DNA of 64,000 nucleotides from G963691885 sp963691885 (lineage in GTDB: Bacteria > Pseudomonadota > Alphaproteobacteria > UBA8366 > Aestuariispiraceae), in the NCBI GenBank assembly GCA_963691885.1, contig OY829843.1:2666001-2730000 (forward strand), in the 5' to 3' direction. Positions 51,082 to 59,526 of this stretch are shown here, in pieces. The position numbers were made by a program, and so were the translations under genes. Below the pieces are notes generated by a model. It had not been told where the DNA came from. It did not search any database and saw only the letters and a list, made by a program, of their open reading frames with translations. Position 1 is the stretch's first letter, and the number at the start of each line of letters is the position of its first letter.

Positions 51082-52065
51082 ATGTATCTGGTGACAGGTG
51101 GTGCAGGATTTATCGGATCGAACCTTGTTGCGGGTCTGGCCGAACAGGGGCTGGGTCCCATTGTGGTATGCGACATGCTGGGCACGGACCAGAAATGGCG
51201 CAATCTTGCCCGGCATCCGGTTCATCAGATTGTGGAGCCGGAAGACCTTCTCGATTTTGTAGACGCGTTTTCGGACGATCTCACAGCAATATTCCATATG
51301 GGTGCAATCTCGACGACGACAGAAACCGATGTCGATCTGATCATGCGTACAAATCTGACGCTCAGCCAGGCTCTATGGCAATTAGCGCTCGATGCGGAAT
51401 TGCCTTTTATCTATGCCTCATCCGCCGCGACTTATGGCGACGGGGCGCTGGGCTTTGTGGATGACAACGACCCAGCCGCGCTTGCCGGGTTGCGCCCTTT
51501 GAACCCCTATGGCTGGTCAAAGCAGTTGTTTGACAATTATGCGATTGCGGAGGCTGAGGCAGGCTCTGCACCACCCTTCTGGGCCGGGTTAAAATTTTTC
51601 AACGTTTACGGCCCCAACGAATATCACAAAGGGGGGCAACGCTCCGTCGCGCATCAGTTGTTTGAGCAAATTGAGGCCAACGGGTCAGTAAAGCTCTTTA
51701 AATCGCATTATCCGGACTATGAAGATGGCGGACAGTTGCGCGACTTTGTCTGGGTGGAAGACTGCGTGCAACTGATGTTGTGGTTGTTGCATCAGAGACC
51801 TGAAAGCGGGGTTTATAACTGCGGGACGGGCCAGGCGCGCTCTTTCAAGGATCTGGCTCTTGCCTGCTTTGCGGCGATGGGGCGCAACCCGGAGATCGAC
51901 TATATTGATACCCCCCAGGCAATCAGACAGCACTACCAGTATTTTACAGAGGCCGATATGAGCCGGGTCAGAGCAGCCGGATTTAACGGCGGTTTCACCA
52001 GTCTCGAAGAGGGTGTGGCAAGCTATATCAAAGACTACCTCTCCGGCACCAATCCTTATCGCTGA
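51082..52065 (+). CDS. hldD: ADP-L-glycero-D-manno-heptose 6-epimerase
   Basis: Last step of ADP-heptose synthesis for the lipopolysaccharide inner core. The 327-residue extended SDR has the cofactor loop TGGAGFIGSNL, HMGAISTTTETD, catalytic YGWSK, and HldD-specific FFNVYGPNEYHKG and RDFVWVEDC motifs. It starts an operon-like run with lgt (11 bases downstream), the MidA-like gene and pgeF. Presence of HldD indicates a heptose-containing core. Confidence 0.94.
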   Translation: MYLVTGGAGFIGSNLVAGLAEQGLGPIVVCDMLGTDQKWRNLARHPVHQIVEPEDLLDFVDAFSDDLTAIFHMGAISTTTETDVDLIMRTNLTLSQALWQLALDAELPFIYASSAATYGDGALGFVDDNDPAALAGLRPLNPYGWSKQLFDNYAIAEAEAGSAPPFWAGLKFFNVYGPNEYHKGGQRSVAHQLFEQIEANGSVKLFKSHYPDYEDGGQLRDFVWVEDCVQLMLWLLHQRPESGVYNCGTGQARSFKDLALACFAAMGRNPEIDYIDTPQAIRQHYQYFTEADMSRVRAAGFNGGFTSLEEGVASYIKDYLSGTNPYR

Positions 52066-52076
52066 GGCAGGATCCG

Positions 52077-52877
52077 ATGAACGGCATTCCCTTTCCCGAT
52101 ATTGATCCCATCGCCTTTTCCATAGGGCCCGTGGATGTTGCCTGGTACGGGATTGCGTATCTGGCCGGTCTGATGATCGGCTGGCGCTACACCATGGCGA
52201 TGGCCCCAAAGTCACCGGGCGGTTTAAAGCCCGCCGATTACGATGATTTTCTGGTCTGGGCGGTTGTCGGGGTGATCCTTGGGGGGCGCCTTGGTCAAGT
52301 GATCTTCTATCATCCGGGTTACTACTTTTCGAACCCTGTTGAGATCTTCAAGGTTTGGGAAGGGGGTATGGCCTTTCACGGTGGCCTTCTCGGTGTCATC
52401 GTTGCGATGCTGATATTCACCCGCAAGCGGGGTCTGCCCCTATTGGCCCATACCGATATCATCGCTTTGGTCGCGCCGATCGGGATCTGTTTCGGACGAA
52501 TTGCGAATTTCATAAACCAGGAACATTGGGGCCGGGTCAGTGATGCACCCTGGGCGATTATCTTTGATACCTCCCCTCTGGGCTTTCCAAGACATCCTAG
52601 CCAGTTGTATGAGGCCTTTCTGGAAGGGGCCCTGCTTTATGCCGTTCTGGCCGTTGTCGTGCATGGATTTGGTGGCTTGAAAAGACCGGGCCTTGTTACC
52701 GGACTGTTCCTGGCCGGGTATTCCATCGCGCGCATTATAGCCGAGTTTTTCCGCGAGCCGGAGGTCCTGACCGAAATCCTGCCCTTTGCCACAACATGGG
52801 GTCAGTGGCTGTCGGTGCCGATGCTGTTGCTGGGTATCTTTTTCATCACCCGCGCCAAAGCGGCGAAAACCGCCTGA
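52077..52877 (+). CDS. lgt: Prolipoprotein diacylglyceryl transferase
   Basis: Transfers diacylglycerol from phosphatidylglycerol to the lipobox cysteine, the first step of lipoprotein maturation. The 266-residue membrane protein has about seven helices and the Lgt signatures GGRLGQVIFYHPGYYF, WEGGMAFHGGLLGVI, GRIANFINQEHWGRV and HPSQLYEAFLEG. Stop and the next gene's GTG are 3 bases apart. It would process, for example, the lipoprotein at 55913. Confidence 0.96.
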   Translation: MNGIPFPDIDPIAFSIGPVDVAWYGIAYLAGLMIGWRYTMAMAPKSPGGLKPADYDDFLVWAVVGVILGGRLGQVIFYHPGYYFSNPVEIFKVWEGGMAFHGGLLGVIVAMLIFTRKRGLPLLAHTDIIALVAPIGICFGRIANFINQEHWGRVSDAPWAIIFDTSPLGFPRHPSQLYEAFLEGALLYAVLAVVVHGFGGLKRPGLVTGLFLAGYSIARIIAEFFREPEVLTEILPFATTWGQWLSVPMLLLGIFFITRAKAAKTA

Positions 52878-52880
52878 CCG

Positions 52881-53990
52881 GTGTCCGCGCTCTTGGACCA
52901 TCTCGCCAGACGTATGGCGCTGGAAGGGCCGATGAGCATTGCCGATTTTATGGCTGAGGCGCTGGGGCATCCGACCCAGGGCTATTACATGACACGGGAC
53001 CCGTTGGGTGTTCAGGGGGATTTCACCACTGCGCCGGAAATCTCGCAGGTATTCGGTGAAGTCATCTGCGCGTGGTTTGCCCTGATTTGGCAGATGGGCG
53101 GCCGCCCTGATCCTTTTCGACTTATTGAACTCGGACCGGGTCGCGGCACACTGACGGCCGATATCCTGCGTGTTGGAAAGCGGTTGCCATCAGCACCCGG
53201 GTTTTCGGATGCCTTGCAGGTCCATTTGGTGGAGATGAGCCCGACCCTGAAGGCGGTTCAGGCTGAGACCCTGAAGGGGCACGAGGTTACCTGGCATGCC
53301 CGTCTGGAAGATATACCAGACGGCCCGGCCTTCATCCTGGCAAACGAGTTTTTTGACGCGTTGCCCATTCACCAATTGGTGCGGATAGAGCGGGGGTGGC
53401 GGGAAAGACTGATCACCACAACCGCTGACGGGAAGAACCCGGATGGCGGGTTGGCCTTCACGCTGTCGCCGGGCGGTACACCGGTTGACGTATTCCTGGA
53501 TGAAGGGGTTCGGGACAGTGCGGGCACAGGTGCCATTGCCGAAGTATCCCCCGTCTCACTATCCGTTATGGACCAGATTTCGAACCGGGTGGCACAGGGC
53601 GGGGCCGCCCTGATTATTGACTATGGCCATGTTCAAAGCGCGGCAGGCGACACGCTGCAGGCGATGCGGGATCACGCCTTTGTTGATCCACTGAGCGATC
53701 CGGGCATGGCTGATCTGACCGCCCATGTTGATTTTGCCGCACTTGCGCGGGTCGCACTGGACAAAAACTGCACGGTCATGGGACCGATAGAGCAGGGTGA
53801 TTTCCTGACCCGTCTTGGGGCGGAAAAACGGGCAACTGCCCTGATCGCCCGTGCACAGGACGAGAATCAGGCGCAAGCTATAAGAGCGGGTGTTGATCGC
53901 CTGGTGTCGAGGGAAGAGATGGGCAGTTTGTTCAAGGTTATGGGCGTTTTGCCGGGTGGGGTGCCGCCATTGCCCGGCTTTGAAGAGTGA
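52881..53990 (+). CDS. MidA/NDUFAF7-type SAM-dependent methyltransferase
   Basis: A 369-residue class I methyltransferase of the DUF185 family: HPTQGYYMTRDPLGVQGDFT near residue 33, SAM-binding IELGPGRGTLTADIL, ANEFFDALPIHQLV, and DYGH plus DLTAHVDFAAL toward the C-terminus. The mitochondrial homologue NDUFAF7 dimethylates an arginine of complex I subunit NDUFS2; the bacterial target is probably the equivalent NuoD, by analogy. Start is GTG 52881. It sits between lgt and pgeF, the common alphaproteobacterial order. Confidence 0.92.
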   Translation: MSALLDHLARRMALEGPMSIADFMAEALGHPTQGYYMTRDPLGVQGDFTTAPEISQVFGEVICAWFALIWQMGGRPDPFRLIELGPGRGTLTADILRVGKRLPSAPGFSDALQVHLVEMSPTLKAVQAETLKGHEVTWHARLEDIPDGPAFILANEFFDALPIHQLVRIERGWRERLITTTADGKNPDGGLAFTLSPGGTPVDVFLDEGVRDSAGTGAIAEVSPVSLSVMDQISNRVAQGGAALIIDYGHVQSAAGDTLQAMRDHAFVDPLSDPGMADLTAHVDFAALARVALDKNCTVMGPIEQGDFLTRLGAEKRATALIARAQDENQAQAIRAGVDRLVSREEMGSLFKVMGVLPGGVPPLPGFEE

Positions 53991-54008
53991 GGGAAAGGGC
54001 GACACGCT

Positions 54009-54806
54009 ATGTCTGACGCCAATGACATTGATCCGGTTCTGGCATCTTCCCTGTCAGGTTCAGGTCGCGCCGAGCATGCTTTTTTTTCTCGCGAAGGGGG
54101 GGTAAGCGGCGGCATCTACGGCTCGCTGAACACGGGACTGGGGTCCGATGACATCCGCGCCGACGTTGTCGAGAACCGACGTCGTGCCATGGCCTATCTT
54201 CAGTTGGGGGAGGATCGCCTGACAAGTGTGCATCAAATCCACAGCAATATCGTTGCGCGGGTTGAAGAGCCTTGGGAGCACGGCAATGCGCCGAGAGCGG
54301 ACGGGCTTGTCACCAATCGTCCCGGTATCGCACTTGGGATCGCGACGGCTGATTGTGCGCCTGTTTTGTTTGTTGACGAGAAAAGCGGTGTCATCGGGGC
54401 CTGTCATGCCGGCTGGAAGGGCGCGATCACGGGGATCGTTGAGGCAACGGTTGCGGAGATGCAGGCGCTTGGCGCGAAACTCGCAGATATTCGCGCCGCA
54501 GTCGGTCCCTGCATCGCACAAGCATCATACGAGGTGGGTGCCGATTATCGCGAACGCTTTATAGAGACTGATCCCGACTATGCCCGGTTTTTTGTGCCCG
54601 GTGTCTCAGCGGACAAATTTCAGTTCGATCTGCCAGGCTTTGTTTGCCATCGTTTATCCCTTTCCGGTGTCGGACAATACGAGTGGACAGGACATGATAC
54701 ACGGTCAGACCCGCAACGCTTTTTCAGCTATCGCCGGACCACTCTGAACGGAGAGGCCGATTACGGGCGACTGCTTTCCAGCGTTGTATTACGAGACCCG
54801 ATCTAA
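54009..54806 (+). CDS. pgeF: Peptidoglycan editing factor PgeF
   Basis: A laccase-fold purine-nucleoside/amidase-type hydrolase that removes UDP-MurNAc bearing L-Ser in place of L-Ala. The 265-residue product has the family motifs HAFFSREGGVSGGIYGSLN, TSVHQIHSN, TADCAPVLF, ACHAGWKGAITGIVE and AAVGPCIAQASYEV, containing the conserved His/Cys/His zinc site. It ends the hldD-lgt-MidA run and converges on the DUF1989 gene with a 7-base gap. Confidence 0.95.
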   Translation: MSDANDIDPVLASSLSGSGRAEHAFFSREGGVSGGIYGSLNTGLGSDDIRADVVENRRRAMAYLQLGEDRLTSVHQIHSNIVARVEEPWEHGNAPRADGLVTNRPGIALGIATADCAPVLFVDEKSGVIGACHAGWKGAITGIVEATVAEMQALGAKLADIRAAVGPCIAQASYEVGADYRERFIETDPDYARFFVPGVSADKFQFDLPGFVCHRLSLSGVGQYEWTGHDTRSDPQRFFSYRRTTLNGEADYGRLLSSVVLRDPI

Positions 54807-54813
54807 GCGCTCT

Positions 54814-55662
54814 TTACGCGCGGCGCCCATGATCTCTGGAATAGCCGCTGCGCTCCGCTGGTTGCCACCCCTCGAGCGTACCCTCAGCGGGCTTGAAATT
54901 TTCGACATGAAGGGGATAGCAGGCGGCCTCGTCATCGGAATGCCCCGAACTGCAATCCCCACCGGGACAGGCTGACAGTGCTGCCAGTAAATCAATCTCG
55001 GCAAACAGTTCCAGATAATCGCCGGGGCGGACCGGGCTGGCCTTCATGAAGTACTGATGCGTGTCACGGGTGAAACCCGTGCACATAAAGACGTTGAGGA
55101 CGTCATGCACCATGGTTTCAACCTGATCGAGGGGCTGACCCGTCGCGTCCAGCATGGCCCGCGTCAGATTGGAATGGCAGCAATGGTGATAGTCGACGCC
55201 ATTCAACACAAAATTGGTATAGGGATCACATCGGGTCCTGATAACGTCGTGAATGCCCCCGCCATATTCATCGAACCCGTACCAGTCGAGCGTGTCATGT
55301 GTAATGGTCGCCATCGGGCGCATACCGGGAAGCGAACTCCACAACCGATCACCTGTCGAAACATGCGTTGCGTGCAATTGTCTTGTTTTGCCGCTGAAAA
55401 ACTTTTCGTTCAGATCATGTTGATTCCAGAGGTTCAGGTCGCCGACCTGGGGTCCTTCAACACTGTTGATGCGAAAGAAATGCCCCGCTGGCACAGTGAA
55501 GGCGCGGCCATCCCGGGCGGGTACGGTAATCTCGTCGATCTTGGTCAGGTTTTCCCGCGCCTCTGTCAGCATATCCATATCAACCGGCGGCAGTCTGTCC
55601 AATGAATAGCAGATGACGGGTGGTATGGCCTTGCGGGCTTCGGCGTCGGCGGGAGGGTTCAT
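54814..55662 (-). CDS. DUF1989 (urea carboxylase-associated) family protein
   Basis: A 282-residue protein with the DUF1989 pattern: VPARDGRAFTVPAGHFFRI, VGDLNLWNQHDLNEKFFSG, then Cys/His-rich RTRCDPYTNF and HHCCHSNL, and NVFMCTGFTRDTHQYFMKAS. Relatives accompany urea carboxylase or guanidine-degradation genes, where they form parts of a carboxyguanidine deiminase. No such partner is present here, so the protein is an orphan member and its substrate is unknown. The conserved cysteines suggest a metal site. Confidence 0.88.
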   Translation of the reverse strand: MNPPADAEARKAIPPVICYSLDRLPPVDMDMLTEARENLTKIDEITVPARDGRAFTVPAGHFFRINSVEGPQVGDLNLWNQHDLNEKFFSGKTRQLHATHVSTGDRLWSSLPGMRPMATITHDTLDWYGFDEYGGGIHDVIRTRCDPYTNFVLNGVDYHHCCHSNLTRAMLDATGQPLDQVETMVHDVLNVFMCTGFTRDTHQYFMKASPVRPGDYLELFAEIDLLAALSACPGGDCSSGHSDDEAACYPLHVENFKPAEGTLEGWQPAERSGYSRDHGRRA

Positions 55663-55737
55663 TTCAGAAATCCTGTGCGCGTTTATTGAGTGGTCTCTTA
55701 ACGTTCATCACTATAGCCGGGCCGAAGTATCAGAAAA

Positions 55738-55790
55738 GCGCAACTTGCGCCTGGATATGGCTTGGCGGTAGGATTCGAAACCTGTTCGAA
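55738..55790. promoter_or_regulatory. Two palindromic elements in the DUF1989/lipoprotein divergent region
   Basis: GCGCAACTTGCGC (55738-55750) is a perfect 13-base palindrome, and TTCGAA-ACCTG-TTCGAA (55774-55790) is a pair of self-complementary hexamers one helical turn apart. Both lie in the 250-base divergent gap and are plausible regulator sites. No cognate regulator can be named. Confidence 0.35.
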
Positions 55791-55797
55791 CGGAATC

Positions 55798-55884
55798 ATG
55801 GAAGAATTGTCGGGTATGCCTTGGGTTTTTCAGCTGTTTTTTCTGTGCTTTCTGGCGATGCTCGCCGGATGTTTCATGTTGTGA
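55798..55884 (+). CDS. Possible very small lipoprotein-like ORF (28 codons)
   Basis: ATG at 55798 opens a 28-residue peptide with a hydrophobic stretch WVFQLFFLCFLAMLAGC followed by FML and stop. LAGC matches a lipobox, but almost nothing would remain after processing and no good Shine-Dalgarno is present. An internal ATG at 55816 would give 22 residues. It lies 28 bases upstream of the real lipoprotein gene, and could be a leader peptide or chance. Confidence 0.25.
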   Translation: MEELSGMPWVFQLFFLCFLAMLAGCFML

Positions 55885-55912
55885 CTGGCACTGGCTCGAT
55901 GGAAATTAATTG

Positions 55913-56800
55913 ATGCGTGGATCCTTGCACCGCATCATCCTGGCTCTTGTAGCCTCCTGTCTGTTCTTGGTGGCTTGCGGGCCTGTGCCGGCACCCTTCA
56001 GGCGAACACTCTCGGAAAAACAACAGGCGCCGCTTGTTGCCCTCAATATTGATCGCGGTCTGAAGGTCTTGCGTGTTGAAGGGTTGGATCCTGATGCTGC
56101 GCAGAGGCTCGTCCAAGGCCTTGTTCGTAATTTGCAGGCCCGCGGTATTGTTGCCACCGGTAATCCGGCCCTGGAACGGTCCCGCACGGTTGCAGGCTGG
56201 GTCGTCTATCAAGGAAGCCAACAATCAATTTACTGGGAAATGACGGACGCGACTGGACAACTGGAAAACAGTTTCGCAACACCCGTTCCTGATTTCAGGG
56301 CTGGCGGTACAACACTTGATGACGTTTCGGAGCAGGCGGCCACGTCCCTGCAGGGTTTCCTGCAAGTTCCCGAAGTCGTTGTTCAGCAGGCACCCACAGC
56401 ATTGCCGGAACAAAGGCTCTATATCAGCACTGTAACTGGCGCCCCCGGGGATGGAGATACGATCCTGCCGCGAGCGGCCCGTCTTGTGTTTGCTGAGCGC
56501 GGCATTCCTTTAACCGATGACATCTCTAAAGCGACGCTTGTTCTGGCGGCAGAGGTGGCGGTCGCACCATTGCAAAACAACAGGGAACTTGTTGCCATTA
56601 ATTGGTCGATCACCGAGCCAGACGGCACGATGATCGGTACCCTTAATCAGGAAGTGCCGGTGCAAAAAGGGGCGCTGGACGGGGAATGGCGGGAAATGGC
56701 GATAGAAGCGCCCGCTGCAATATCGGACACGATTCGCGACGTCATGCGGATTCACGCGGAAAAACAACTCGAAGAGGCAGGCGGTAGAATTCCCGGATGA
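55913..56800 (+). CDS. Predicted outer-membrane lipoprotein of unknown function
   Basis: A 295-residue protein with a lipoprotein signal: MRGSLHRIILALVASCLFLVAC, modified cysteine at C22 followed by Gly-Pro. The mature part is soluble with two repeat-like halves (each with a DxDG/TLV-AAEV-type strand pattern); I do not recognise a named domain. The end LEEAGGRIPG is hydrophilic. It is divergent from the DUF1989 gene and 237 bases before prs. Lgt at 52077 would process it. A role in the envelope is inferred from the signal only. Confidence 0.8.
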   Translation: MRGSLHRIILALVASCLFLVACGPVPAPFRRTLSEKQQAPLVALNIDRGLKVLRVEGLDPDAAQRLVQGLVRNLQARGIVATGNPALERSRTVAGWVVYQGSQQSIYWEMTDATGQLENSFATPVPDFRAGGTTLDDVSEQAATSLQGFLQVPEVVVQQAPTALPEQRLYISTVTGAPGDGDTILPRAARLVFAERGIPLTDDISKATLVLAAEVAVAPLQNNRELVAINWSITEPDGTMIGTLNQEVPVQKGALDGEWREMAIEAPAAISDTIRDVMRIHAEKQLEEAGGRIPG

Positions 56801-57037
56801 GGCTGTATTTCAAGGGGTTCGACAGGATTATTCAAAAAATCGCAAGTATGGGTCGTTTACACCTTCTGGCGTCCTTGTTATAGACAAGCCATCCTGATCG
56901 GATGCTCGAGAAAACGGTCGCGTGCGTTGTAAAACGGGGGAGTGGATGGTGATGTTTTCAGTCTTTCGAGACGATGGGCGAACCCCGTCAATTGAAACGA
57001 AGCAACCTTTCCCCTTCCAAAGCAGAGCGTATCAGGC

Positions 57038-57973
57038 ATGAAGATTCTATCGGGTAATTCCAATCGTCCTCTGGCCGAAGCGATTTCGGCCTATCTCAGC
57101 ACACCACTTACCAAAGCTGCGATCCGACGGTTCTCGGATATGGAGATTTTCGTCGAGATTCAGGAAAATGTTCGTGGCGAGGACGTGTTCGTCGTTCAGT
57201 CGACCAATTATCCGGCAAATGACAACCTGATGGAACTTTTGATCATGATCGATGCGTTGCGGCGTGGATCCGCGCGACGCATCACGGCGGTCATTCCCTA
57301 TTTTGGCTATGCCCGTCAGGATCGAAAGACCGGCCCCAGAACACCGATCTCTGCGAAGCTTGTGGCCAATCTGATCGAAAAGGCAGGCGCGAACCGTGTG
57401 CTGACAATCGATCTGCATGCCGGTCAGATTCAGGGTTTCTTTGAGGTTCCGACCGATAACCTCTTTGCCCTGCCGGTTCTGCGGGAGGATCTGGTGAGCC
57501 GTTTGCCGAAAGGTGAGCCGGTTGTGGTCGTATCGCCCGATGTTGGTGGTGTGGTCCGTGCCCGCGGGCTGGCCAAGCGCATGGATGCAGATCTTGCAAT
57601 CATCGATAAACGCCGGGAGCGTGCGGGCGTTTCCGAGGTTATGAACATCATCGGGGATCCGAAAGACAAGCACTGTATCCTGATCGACGACATCGTCGAC
57701 AGTGCGGGTACATTGTGCAACGCGGCCCAGGCGCTGAGTGATGCGGGTGCCAAATCGGTCCGCGCTGTCGTGACCCATGGTGTCCTGTCTGGCGGCGCGG
57801 TTGCGCGCGTTTCTGCATCTCCGCTTTCATCCTTGATCGTCACAGATTCCATTATGGCGACAGAGGCCGTTCGGGTGAGTGAATCGGTGCGTCAGATCAC
57901 GATTGCGCCGCTGTTGGCAGAGGCAATTCGTCGGATCTCGGAAGAGCAATCGGTATCCAGCCTGTTCGACTGA
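57038..57973 (+). CDS. prs: Ribose-phosphate pyrophosphokinase
   Basis: Makes PRPP from ribose 5-phosphate and ATP for nucleotide, histidine and tryptophan synthesis. The 311-residue protein has MKILSGNSNRPLAEAIS at the start, FSDMEIFVEIQENVRGEDVF, the RQDRKTGPRTPISAKLVANL flexible loop region, LTIDLHAGQIQGFF and the PRPP-binding motif ILIDDIVDSAGTLCNAA. Length is typical. It is upstream of rplY-pth-ychF, with an intervening promoter and structured leader. The 237 bases before it contain no other gene. Confidence 0.97.
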   Translation: MKILSGNSNRPLAEAISAYLSTPLTKAAIRRFSDMEIFVEIQENVRGEDVFVVQSTNYPANDNLMELLIMIDALRRGSARRITAVIPYFGYARQDRKTGPRTPISAKLVANLIEKAGANRVLTIDLHAGQIQGFFEVPTDNLFALPVLREDLVSRLPKGEPVVVVSPDVGGVVRARGLAKRMDADLAIIDKRRERAGVSEVMNIIGDPKDKHCILIDDIVDSAGTLCNAAQALSDAGAKSVRAVVTHGVLSGGAVARVSASPLSSLIVTDSIMATEAVRVSESVRQITIAPLLAEAIRRISEEQSVSSLFD

Positions 57974-58003
57974 CGGAAATCGCGCCGAAAACGCGGGGAA
58001 TGT

Positions 58004-58032
58004 TTGACAGGACTGGCTTCGCGTCTTAAGAC
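58004..58032 (+). promoter_or_regulatory. Candidate housekeeping promoter for rplY-pth-ychF
   Basis: TTGACA at 58004-58009 is a perfect -35 element; 17 bases later TAAGAC (58027-58032) is a weak -10. Spacing is optimal, and alphaproteobacterial -10 elements are often loose. Transcription would start near 58039, giving a leader of about 97 bases before rplY. Confidence 0.5.
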
Positions 58033-58041
58033 ACGCCGCTT

Positions 58042-58110
58042 TCACATGAAATTGTGAGACACCAGCACCCCCGGCACCCCTGGAGGCCGGAGGGTTTATC
58101 CGCATGGATA
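58042..58110 (+). promoter_or_regulatory. Structured 5' leader of rplY
   Basis: Three successive inverted repeats lie in the leader: TCACA/TGTGA (58042-58057), CCGGC/GCCGG extended by CCC/GGG around one bulged A (58068-58094), and TATCC-GCAT-GGATA (58097-58110). The AAAGGAG Shine-Dalgarno follows. This could be a ribosomal-protein autoregulatory leader for L25, which binds 5S rRNA, but resemblance to 5S loop E has not been tested. Confidence 0.35.
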
Positions 58111-58135
58111 GCCAACGCTTTAAAGGAGTTTCATT

Positions 58136-58789
58136 ATGGCTGATGCGTTTACCATTTCCGCACAAATGCGGGATCGGGCCGGTAAGGGGGCAGCCCGCGC
58201 CGTTCGTCGTATGGGGATGATCCCCAGCGTCGTATATGGCGAGAACAAGGCTCCCATTTCTATTGCTGTTCCGCCACGGGCGGTACAAAAGGGTCTGGAA
58301 GACGGAATTTTCTTCAACTCGGTTTACACGATCGAAATTGAAGGGGGCTCGTCTGAACGGGTTCTGCCCCGTGATGTCCAGTTCCACCCGGTCAGCGATG
58401 CTGCGCTGCATGTTGACTTTCTTCGCGTCGGTCGTCGGACCCGCGTGAACGTCGCTGTTCCTGTGAACTTCATCAACGAAGACGCCTCAGAGGGCCTCAG
58501 CATGGGTGGTACCCTGGCGGTTATCCGTCATGAGGTTGAACTGAGTTGTCGTGCTGACGAAATCCCGTCTGAACTGACTGTTGACCTGAGTGGTCTGGCC
58601 ATCGGGGATGCTATCCGTATGTCGAGTATCGAACTCGCAGACGGCATTACCCCGGTCATTACCGATCGTGACTTCATGATTGCCAATATCGAGGCGCCGA
58701 AAGTTGCTTCCGAAACGGAAGAGGAAGAAGGCGACGAAGAAGAGGCAGCAACAGAAGAAGCGGCGGAAGCTCAGGAAGAGAGCGAGTAA
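58136..58789 (+). CDS. rplY: 50S ribosomal protein L25/general stress protein Ctc
   Basis: Binds 5S rRNA in the large ribosomal subunit. The 217-residue long form has an N-terminal L25 domain (RDRAGKGAARAVRRMGMIPSV, VYGE, LPRDVQFHPVSDAALHVDFL) and a C-terminal beta domain typical of Ctc, then a strongly acidic tail of about 30 Glu/Ala residues common in alphaproteobacteria. AAAGGAG lies 7 bases upstream of the ATG. It is followed 9 bases later by pth. Confidence 0.96.
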   Translation: MADAFTISAQMRDRAGKGAARAVRRMGMIPSVVYGENKAPISIAVPPRAVQKGLEDGIFFNSVYTIEIEGGSSERVLPRDVQFHPVSDAALHVDFLRVGRRTRVNVAVPVNFINEDASEGLSMGGTLAVIRHEVELSCRADEIPSELTVDLSGLAIGDAIRMSSIELADGITPVITDRDFMIANIEAPKVASETEEEEGDEEEAATEEAAEAQEESE

Positions 58790-58798
58790 GCCAGCGCC

Positions 58799-59521
58799 AT
58801 GTTTCTTCTCGTCGGATTGGGAAATCCCGGACCGAAATACGAGCGAAACCGGCACAATATCGGGTTTATGGCGGTGGACGAACTGGTCCGCCGCCATTCC
58901 TTTTCATCCTGGAAAGCCCGGTTCAATGCCCAGGTCGCGACCGTTGATATTGGCGGCGAAAAGGTCATGGTGATGAAGCCCATGACCTTCATGAATGATT
59001 CCGGAAAAGCGGTGGGTGAAGCCGCCCGGTTTTACAAAATACCGCCGTCTCAGATTGCCGTATTTTATGACGAGCTTGATTTGGCGGCCGCTAAGCTTCG
59101 GGTGAAGACGGGCGGCGGCAATGCCGGGCATAACGGCTTGCGCAGTATTGACCAGCATCTGGGTCGAGAGATCGGTACTGATTACGTGAAAATTCGGATT
59201 GGCATTGGCCATCCCGGTGACAAATCCCGCGTACTGGGACATGTGCTTGGTGATTTTGCAAAAGTAGAATGGCCAGCCTTTGAAGATCTGTTGTCAGCCA
59301 TGGCTCAGGCGGTGCCGGAATTGGTGACACGGGGCGGGCCGGACTTTACGACCAAAGTCGCCTTGATACAGCGACCACCGGCAAAGAAGACAAAACAGGT
59401 TGGCGAACCCGTGGCACGGGCCGAAAAACCAAAACGGCCAGGGCCCGCTGATATGGATTCAGCGCTTGCCAGCGCAATGAAGAAGGTCGGGCTGGTCCCG
59501 CCAAACCGTGACAAGGAGTAA
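58799..59521 (+). CDS. pth: Peptidyl-tRNA hydrolase
   Basis: Recycles tRNA from drop-off peptidyl-tRNA. The 240-residue protein has the motifs LLVGLGNPGPKYERNRHNIGF with catalytic H19, KPMTFMNDSGKAVGEAARFY, FYDELDLAAAKLRVKTGGG and GHNGLRSID. About 45 residues beyond the E. coli enzyme form a Lys/Pro/Ala-rich C-terminal tail, an extension seen in many alphaproteobacteria. It is in the rplY-pth-ychF operon. Confidence 0.96.
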   Translation: MFLLVGLGNPGPKYERNRHNIGFMAVDELVRRHSFSSWKARFNAQVATVDIGGEKVMVMKPMTFMNDSGKAVGEAARFYKIPPSQIAVFYDELDLAAAKLRVKTGGGNAGHNGLRSIDQHLGREIGTDYVKIRIGIGHPGDKSRVLGHVLGDFAKVEWPAFEDLLSAMAQAVPELVTRGGPDFTTKVALIQRPPAKKTKQVGEPVARAEKPKRPGPADMDSALASAMKKVGLVPPNRDKE

Positions 59522-59526
59522 GTCTG

